Below are positions 52,302 to 61,300 of a stretch of DNA of 64,000 nucleotides, piece after piece. A model generated the notes under the pieces. It saw only the letters and a list, made by a program, of their open reading frames with translations. It was not told where the DNA came from and searched no databases. How positions within the stretch are numbered: position 1 is the first letter of the stretch; each line of letters begins with the position of its first letter. The DNA comes from Bacteroidota bacterium (GTDB taxonomy: Bacteria; Bacteroidota; Bacteroidia; Bacteroidales; UBA12481). A program made the translations under genes and the position numbers. The DNA lies in assembly GCA_018669475.1 (NCBI GenBank), contig JABHCC010000142.1, positions 1 to 64,000 of the forward strand. Direction: 5' to 3'.

Positions 52302-55241
52302 TTATTGTACAATTAATAGTCTTTTTACCTGTGTCAAATCATCAGTAATGACCTGAACGAATACAATCCCACAATATTTAAAACCATTGCTGAATTCTGC
52401 TATACTAATATTATGTATCCCTGTATTCATCAATTGTTCCCGCTTCACTAATTGCTCTGTTAAAACTTGTCCATTAAGGTCACAAATCCGAATAATAATT
52501 TTACGCTTTTCAATCCAGTCTCCAGAGAAGTGAATATTAATCTGCTCTGAAGCAGGATTTGGATAGACAAAGAAATCAAGATTATCAGATATCGGAAACA
52601 ATTCAGATGCTGTACTTCCATTACTTTTGCCGGGAGTTGAAATAGGGTAATACTGCCAACCAAGCTCACCATCATTTATTCGTCCATATGAAATGTCAAC
52701 AGTTTGGGGAGGATATTTTATACTATCAATAATTCGATTATAGCCCCATAATTCTTGGACCAGAACAATACATTCCCCACTACTTGCTAACCTAAAATCT
52801 AAATGATCAATACCAAGGTTAGGTAATTGATCAGCTCTGAATACATGAAATCCTCCAGACTCGATCAAAGTTGAATCTGGGTACTCCATACTAATCTGAT
52901 GAGAGAGAAAATTATCTGGATTATCTGAGAACCAAAGTCCTCCCATATCAATAGCAATATCTCCCTTATTATAAATTTCAATCCAATCAGAATACAAACC
53001 GAACTCATCGGGATGTTTATTCTCAACCTTAGCTGCAAATTCATTAATAACTAAATCCTCGATTAATAAATCTTCCGCTCTTGCATTAGGTGATCCAGGG
53101 GTTGGAACTTCAAAATACTCAGCTATTAAACCTCCATTGGGATACCTTCCATATGAAATATTAATTGCTTGAGAAGGGTAAGTTATCTCATTGATAGAAT
53201 AATAGCCTGTTTGGGTCAACTGTGTCAGGCCAACTTCCCCTCCACCACTTTTCAAAGTAAAATTCAAATGAAAAACACCTTTGTCAGGATCTTCATCGGC
53301 AAATAATAGTATAAATTGACCTGGAGCCAGTGTTGTTGTATTAGGCTGATCATCCGGAATCAAATATAAATCAGGTTCTTCCAAATCATTTGTCACATAC
53401 AAGCCCCCCAGATTGATATGCTGATCCCCCTTATTAAATATTTCTATCCAGTCAGAATAATCCCCATATTCATCAGCATAGTAGGTTCCTGCTTTAGCCG
53501 TTAGTTCATTAATTACAAGATCATGTAATAAAGTCCTTTTACCAGATCGGCCCGGGGTCCCGTTTGGATCATATGACAATCTCCAATTATCTGCATTATT
53601 GGGTGAATCTGAAACATCGTTCATCTCAATAGAATAACTATATAATGATGGAAGAATCGGCCATGGGTTCTGATCATCATATTCCAGCTCCATAAGAACT
53701 TGTCCATCAGAATTGCTTACAACTAAAACGTCTCCTTCGTTACTTAATTGGCCAGAAAACCATTGATAAACCTGATATCCCATATTCTCATATACCAGTG
53801 CAGATTTAGCAACAATAATATATTCTCCTGGACTTATCAAAGTTCCATCCATAAATGTATAACTAATTGCACCACTGATAGATACTCCACCTAAGTCTAT
53901 GCTTTCTTCTTCTCTATTTAAGATCTCAATAAACTCATAAGGCGGATTTTCTGACCCATCCTCTAAAGGACGGTAATTAATTTCAGTAATTGCAATATTA
54001 TAATAGCCTTCATGTGTAAAGGGTATTGCTCCCATATCTGACCGGGTTCCATCCGGATCATTTGGACTGGTTGGATCTCCTGAATCTATTGCTGGTGAGT
54101 CAGCTTGAAGAGAAAAATCCCCATTCCCCGGATCTACTAATCTGGGATCTCTATAGATATTACCAGTGCCCGACATACTTCCGGCATCTGAAATACAATA
54201 ATTAATTGTAACAGTTGAATTATGTTCACTAGTAAATGATTGGTCGCAATTATCAATAATAGTATTAGTAACATAAAGAATACCTCCTCCATAGTTAACC
54301 TTTGGATTACTCGTGCCAGACACACCAACTTCACAATTAAACACAGTGTTATTATTTGCTGTAACTACTGCAAGATCTTTTGAAACAATTCCACCAGCGG
54401 CATTAAATACAATATTTCTCTCCACCAGTGCCCTCGATTGTTCACCAATTGAAATACCCTTATCAGACATATCACTTATCCTATTTTCAGTGATTATAAC
54501 ATTAGAATCATCACCACCAATATCTATTCCATCAGAATTATCCCCACTGAATCCATAAATAATATTTCCATGAATAAGAGCAGTAGAAAAATCAAAATCA
54601 ATTGCATCGCAATTATCTTTGTCATTTCCAATAAATTCACAGTACTGAATAAGGCCAGAAGAATTCTCTGCGAAATTCAAGTAATCACTACCTGCTTTGT
54701 CGCAATAGAATGATGAGTATTGAATTGTAACATTATCACATGAGACAATCCTTAATGGCTCATAATTATCGGTAAAATTAACGTGATCAATTAGCAAATC
54801 ATCTGCTTTATATGCAGTTATTGCCGCTTGTTCTCTGCCTGGGTTATCACCAAGTGTAGTGCCAGATATGTTAACATATTCAATGACACAAAGCCCTGAT
54901 GGGTCAACCAAACTCAAAATATCCCAATTGGGATGCCCGGATTTAGGCTCAAGGACAATAGGACCCCATTCTCTCCCTTTCATTTCCAACTGCCCCTCGA
55001 TATACAAACCAGCTCCTTGAGCAAACTGAATAACAACTCCAGCTTCCACCGTGAGCTTTACTCCTGAAATCACTGTGACATTACTATTCGCTACATAAGG
55101 CGAATTATCCTGTGTAAGTGTCATTGGTGATTCTATTGTTGCAGGAAGATTAGTTCCCGTCGGAATCATCCTTGGCTTTCCCAAAGTCCCTAATATCACT
55201 CCTAATAAAATCACCCAGCCTATAATGAACTTTTTCAGCAT
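52302..55241 (-). CDS. secreted beta-helix/LTD array protein with T9SS sorting domain
   Basis: 979 residues. Signal peptide (IIGWVILLGVILGTLG). Residues about 40-395 form a right-handed parallel beta-helix (VTVISGVKLTVEAGVVIQFA entry strand; repeated short NxI/V turns such as ALIHGNIIYGFSGDNSDGI), closing with SPAIDSGDPTSPNDPDGTRS. Then a type-A LTD (TEINYRPLEDG, PWPILPS), two type-B LTDs (INELTAKAGTYYADEYGDYS; INEFAAKVENKHPDEFGLYS) and a T9SS tail (VYPNPASEQINIHFSG). It is the complete version of the architecture from which the split neighbour appears to have lost the helix. Likely cell-surface or released; polysaccharide binding is a guess. Confidence 0.88.
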   Translation of the reverse strand: MLKKFIIGWVILLGVILGTLGKPRMIPTGTNLPATIESPMTLTQDNSPYVANSNVTVISGVKLTVEAGVVIQFAQGAGLYIEGQLEMKGREWGPIVLEPKSGHPNWDILSLVDPSGLCVIEYVNISGTTLGDNPGREQAAITAYKADDLLIDHVNFTDNYEPLRIVSCDNVTIQYSSFYCDKAGSDYLNFAENSSGLIQYCEFIGNDKDNCDAIDFDFSTALIHGNIIYGFSGDNSDGIDIGGDDSNVIITENRISDMSDKGISIGEQSRALVERNIVFNAAGGIVSKDLAVVTANNNTVFNCEVGVSGTSNPKVNYGGGILYVTNTIIDNCDQSFTSEHNSTVTINYCISDAGSMSGTGNIYRDPRLVDPGNGDFSLQADSPAIDSGDPTSPNDPDGTRSDMGAIPFTHEGYYNIAITEINYRPLEDGSENPPYEFIEILNREEESIDLGGVSISGAISYTFMDGTLISPGEYIIVAKSALVYENMGYQVYQWFSGQLSNEGDVLVVSNSDGQVLMELEYDDQNPWPILPSLYSYSIEMNDVSDSPNNADNWRLSYDPNGTPGRSGKRTLLHDLVINELTAKAGTYYADEYGDYSDWIEIFNKGDQHINLGGLYVTNDLEEPDLYLIPDDQPNTTTLAPGQFILLFADEDPDKGVFHLNFTLKSGGGEVGLTQLTQTGYYSINEITYPSQAINISYGRYPNGGLIAEYFEVPTPGSPNARAEDLLIEDLVINEFAAKVENKHPDEFGLYSDWIEIYNKGDIAIDMGGLWFSDNPDNFLSHQISMEYPDSTLIESGGFHVFRADQLPNLGIDHLDFRLASSGECIVLVQELWGYNRIIDSIKYPPQTVDISYGRINDGELGWQYYPISTPGKSNGSTASELFPISDNLDFFVYPNPASEQINIHFSGDWIEKRKIIIRICDLNGQVLTEQLVKREQLMNTGIHNISIAEFSNGFKYCGIVFVQVITDDLTQVKRLLIVQ

Positions 55242-55336
55242 ATAATGTTTTGTTTTACTTGTTAATCAATAGAATATTTATAACTATTATTACTAAAACT
55301 AGGAATATTTTGATGTGTTTTTTTACATTTCAAATA

Positions 55337-58300
55337 TTAATAAACTACTATGCGTCTTGTCTCTGATTTTTCTCCGATCCTCAGTGTAATAAAATAATAA
55401 CCAGGAGATAACTTAAAATTTCTAATATTGATAGTTTTCTCTATTTTCCCTGGTGAAAATAACCCATCTCTCAAATCTATACTGTATACTGAATAACCAT
55501 ACATGTTAGTCATATTTAAATGTATTAGGCTAGATTCAGATAATTGGATTTGTAAATGCAAGAGTTCACTGGCTGGATTAGGATAAACAAGCCATTGCAC
55601 AATATCCTGATGGTTATAATTAGCGGAACTTGAACCTAAATTACTTTGCAATGGTGTTGGTGAATCAAAGAATACCCAGTTTGCATCCCCATCCTCTTCC
55701 CGACCATATGAAATATTAGAAGTCTGAGCACCATAACTAACTTCGTCAATAATGGTGTTAATTCCAAACAATACTTGAGATAGTGCAACATATTCTCCAC
55801 TTCCGGCCAACTGGAAATTAGTGTGTTGTACACCTAAAGCAGGATCTCCTGATGGATAAATCATTAGGTATCCCTTGCCTGGTATTGTCGTTAACTCTGA
55901 ATTTGTTTCCGGGATCTGCCAAAGGGTCAAATCTGACTCCCTATCAGTTATATACAAACCTCCAATATTAATGGATTCACTGTTCGAGTTATAGAGCTCA
56001 ATCCAATCATCATACAATCCAACATTATTAATATGAACTGAAGAATTCCTGGCCATTATCTCATTAATATATACTCCAGTAATTCCTGAAATATTACTCC
56101 CATTTGCCCTTCCAGGAGTCGGACTGGAGAAAAAAGTCCAAGTATCATGACCATCAGATGATCGTCCATATGAAACATCTCCTGTCTGCTCCGGATAAAC
56201 CAAACCCTCTATCTCATTAACAATACCATTTGTAATACTGTACAAACCAATTTGGCCACCACTACCTGACAAAAGGAAAGACAAATGATATGCACCAGCA
56301 TCATCAAGTTCATCAGCATGAACGACCAGATATCCTCCCGGTGGGATAAATAATGAGTCCTGATGGTCAGCTGTAAATTCATACATGTCTGGCGTCTCAA
56401 AGTCCCGTGTTATAAATAGATGATTAAGCGTTATAAAATGATTTGACCCATTATAAAACTCTATCCAATCACTGATAAAATCAAATTCATCAGGAAAGGT
56501 AGTCAGATTTCTAGCCATAAACTCATTAATATACAAGTCTTCCATTGGTGGAATTGAATTGTCCCTTCCAGGAGTTCCACCAATATAATAGCTATTTCTC
56601 CAAGAGTGAACAGTTGAATTATCAAGCTCTGTTTCCACAAACTCCAGGCTTGGGCCCTTGCCCATTGGCCATTGACTCCATAGATCTGAATCATTATAAA
56701 TTATTTCATCAATTATATCTCCATCAGGGCTCATCAATATAATTTCTCCGTTTTCTATGGGAAGATCACCATCTGTCCATTGAACATGGATAAAATCTTG
56801 TCCAGCAAAAACTGAAACATCTTGACAAACAACGAAATAATCTCCAGGACCTACCTCATATCCAGCACTGAAAGTGTAGGAAACATCCCCCCCAAAAGAA
56901 TATCCATCCAAATCTACAGTTCCACTACCCATATTGTGGATTTCAACAAACTTCGTTGACACAAGTGGATCAGAGGGCAAATAATGAATTTCCGTTATCA
57001 TAAGGTTTCCAATACTAGCACCATTTAGCAGGGTGTACCTGCCGATATCAGTTCGTGAACCATCATCATCATTTGCATATGCCGGATCACCATTGTTTAT
57101 AGCAACTGATCCATTTGACAATCTGAAGTCGGACGTAGAAGGTTCCACAAACCTTGGATTTCCTGTAATATTTCCCAATCCAGGATAATTATCACCAGTA
57201 CTCAAATTAAATTCAGCTGATAGACTTGTACCATCTGAGACCTTAAAATCCTGATCTTCACTCTGAGCTATAATAGAATTTGTTATATGAGCATTAGCCC
57301 CACTAAAAGAACCATCAGAATGACTTAAGGAAATAGCACTTCGATTCTGATAAAAAGTAATATGGTCAAAATCACCTGAAGATCCATGATCAAGCTCAAT
57401 CCCAATATCAGATTGTTCAATAACAGAAAATCTGACATCAACTGGCGATTGTTTAGCCGAAAGTGCTTTATCTTCAATTTCATCAAAATATGAATCCCGT
57501 ACGCTAACAGGCAAATCAGTTATAAATGAACATCCATCATCTCCAATTTTATAGAAATAGGATCCGCTTATAGTAATTTGACCTTCCACAGAACCGTCAA
57601 AACCGAAAGCTGTAATCGCATCTTGATTGTCTTCGGGATTCGGGTTATCATTATTTGGGAGATACATAAAATGAGATCCCGTAATAGTCGCTGGAGAATT
57701 CTCTAACTCAATTCCGGATAGACAATTATAAAGAACAGAATTATGCATCTCTAGTTTTGCATCTTTTACATGAACACCTTTACCCCCTAATTCGATCATA
57801 TATACATTATCAAGAAAAAGAGGTCTCTCAGACTCTATTACTGCTTGCTTGTCATATGAACCTGGATTTTTGGAAATACCTTTCCCGCCTTGTACAAGAA
57901 AGCAGTGCGAAATATTTACGGATCCATATCCACTATGAATCTGTATCCCACCCCATCTCTCACCAGCCGCGAGGGGAAGAATAACAACAGGATTACCAGG
58001 AACTCCATTTATTTGTATTTGCCCTTCAACTGTGATATTGGCATATTTTTTTATGAATATTCTTGTTCCTGCTTCAATCGTCAAAGTAGCATTAGCAGGA
58101 ATATTCAAAGCTGAAATTATTTCATAATCATAATCTGCAGTCCATACCTGGGAGCGAAGAATCTTTTCACTTCTTATTCTGATTGGCCTGTGCGAATCAA
58201 ATGTTAAGTCATGTGAATCATCCTCAAGTTTTAACACTACATCCTCATCCATAGAGGGGGTGATCCACTCCAATCCCAAGCCTTTTCTTAAATAAACCTG

Positions 58301-61300
58301 ATCTGTTATTATGCTCTGTTGCACTAATTCAATATTTTCAGATCGATTCATTGTTTCTGGGAATAAATCAGGATCTGAATACCTGACTAACACAGGCAGT
58401 GTTTGCCCGGAGCTAAAGATTTTGGGTGCAATAAGGTTTTCACTTGGAGCCACATTAGAGCTTCGAGGTGTTGGCTCTGCAAAGGATTGCACTTCGGGAG
58501 AACCATCAGGAAACCTTCCAAACGAGATGTCTTCACTACCTGCAGGATAATCCAACTTATCAATCTCCTTCAACGTAACTCCATCAAAATCTAAATGATA
58601 CAATCCAAACATCCCACCAGACACATCGGGTAACAAGCTGGTATGAAACAGGCCCTGACCTGTCAGGCCATCCAGGTAGAGAATAATATAGTCTCCCGAG
58701 GGAATAAGTGTACTGAAAGCATCAGAAATTGGAATTTGATGATCCATTTGGCTGTTTTCATTCCGAATTATGTAGCCCCCAATATTTATAGGAGCATCTG
58801 AACCATTATATACCTCAATCCATGCAGAATGTTTATCCCGATCATCAAGGTTAACTGAATTATTATTAACAAGAATCTCATTGAGTTTTACCTTTGTGAA
58901 ATCTGGAACTCGGTTCAATTCACCTGGTGTCCCCCAAGCTTCATAACTCGAACGCCAATTTTCTTGTGCAGAGTTGTCATCCCCCGGATTACTTAACTCC
59001 AGGCTGAATCCATTTCCATCAGCAAGAGGACTCCAGGGATCCTGTCCTGAATAGGATATTTCAGCAAGCTTCTTCCCATTTACATCAATAAAAGTCAATG
59101 TTTCACCAGTATTGGACAATTTCTCACTACCCCAATCAAAAACTTTATTATCCAGATACTTATAGGATTCAGCATTAGCAGTCAAAATAAGATATTCTCC
59201 ACCGTTCAACCATGTATTAAATGGGAAAGTAAAATCAATTGCTCCTTGCAGTTGGTAACCTGAAATATTAGTTGCCTCATTATAGGGATTATATAATTCG
59301 ATAAATTCAAAATCGCTATCCTTTCCATGACTGGCTGAAGGATTGTAATAAATCTCATTTACAACAATAGCTCCAGCTCCGACAGTTGATTGATAAGAGA
59401 ATTTACCAATATCTGGCCGTGTTCCATCAGGGTCTGGCTCAAACTCAGGATCTCCTTTATCAATTGCTGGTGAATCATACTTTAAATGCAGACTATTGAC
59501 TCCTGTACCAATGAATTTCGGATCACCTAAGAGGTTATTCTCTCCTGGTAACACTTTAGTATCTGAAAGAGAATAATAAAATGTTGGTTCGTTAGATAAA
59601 TCGTCATTCCATGCAACATCAGAAAACTTCGATAAAATTGAATTCCAAACTTCGGTTGCTCCAAAAATTGAATTCTTTACTGGACGAGAAGTCTCATAAA
59701 AGGTTGTATGGCTAACTTTTGCGTCAGACCACCAACCAGGAACAATTCCTGCATTGCATCCAATAATCAGGCACCGGTCAAATGATGCATCTGACCAATA
59801 TCCACATGAAGATGCCTTATCCATAATTTCAAAAAAGAGGGTATTATAAACCTCTATGTCAGAAGCAAGCATGTCAATTGCATCATCTTCAATATTTGCA
59901 ACAACACTATTATCAAGTCTTGAAGGAGGATGTTCATCATTCAAATCCTTCCAAAAATAAATTCCATCATTGTCATTACCTGTACGTTCCCGATCAGGAT
60001 CTGGAATATCTACTATCCATGTATGGTCTACTAAACTATAAGATTGTCTAAATTCAGGTCCCATAGCTGAAGTAGCAAACAAACATTCATCAATAATTAC
60101 TTCAGCAGATTCAGACCCAAATCCTTTCCCTATATTTTCAAAAATATAACAGTTAAACATACAAATATCAGCAAACGAACTTCTAACTACGGCCTGAGTT
60201 TCAGTATGAAAAAACAAGCGGCTTGGATCACTCCCACCATGGAAGAAAAAGGCATGATTTAAAACTGATAGCCCATCATGATCACGAATCTCAAGACCTC
60301 CCCATTTTTCATCACTCTCATGTGGCATAAACACAACTGGCATTCCAGGAGTTCCATTTATAAACACAGGTCCATTCGAAATTATATTCGCCTTTGAACC
60401 AAATCTTATCCTGACCCCTTTTTCAATTGTCAGGGAACCAAACTCTCCTATAGTTAATTCATCTTCAATAAAGTAGTTAACTCCAGAGGTTAAAGTTAAA
60501 TCTGTATTATAAGTAGGTGACAATGTAACTACTGGAATATCTGAAACAACATGAATAAAAGCTACATCATCAAGATCTTCAACTCTGATTTCAACATCCT
60601 TATTTGCAGTAAGTTTCACCACAGCATAACCAACTCCTTTGGTAAATCGCATAATTGATGGTTCAACTGCTGCTGATCCAACATCAATTGTTTTCTCTCC
60701 ATGAAAGGTATAATCAACACTACCATCTTCATTTAATACTTTAGCATATATAGGGACCCAATCTCCTGATTCACACGTATGAGGTACAATAATATATTTT
60801 GATCCCGGGCGATTTAATTGATCAGGACTCGGGTCGGAGAATGTTAACCACTCTCCATCTCCGTTAGGAAACCTGCCATTAGATTTTCCTTGGGCCTGCA
60901 ATCCATAATTGATATGATCAATTTGTGTCACCCAATCTATAAAACCCATACTAATAACAATATCACCTGAATTACCTCCAATTTTAAAACCACAATGCTT
61001 AAATCCCAGATCAGGCTGATTATCTGCCAAGAATAACAGTACTTCACCCGGCTCAACAGTACTTTCATCTGGAAAACCAAATGGAATCATCCATTTAAGC
61101 GGATCTAGTGGATCATCGCTAAGATATAATCCTCCAACATCAATCGGTTTGTCATTCCCATTATATATTTCTATCCAATCAGTGTTTTTTAAGTACCCTT
61201 CAGATTCAGGTAGAGTAAGAAACTCATTTATGGAAAGATTTGCCAGTGCAATTGAATTTATAATGGTGGGAGTCCCTCCAGCTCCCTGACTGGCCCTCCA

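Noticed and set aside
58311-58594. Plus-strand frames inside the giant LTD gene
   Set aside because: They are antisense shadows of a long conserved frame and have no signals of their own.
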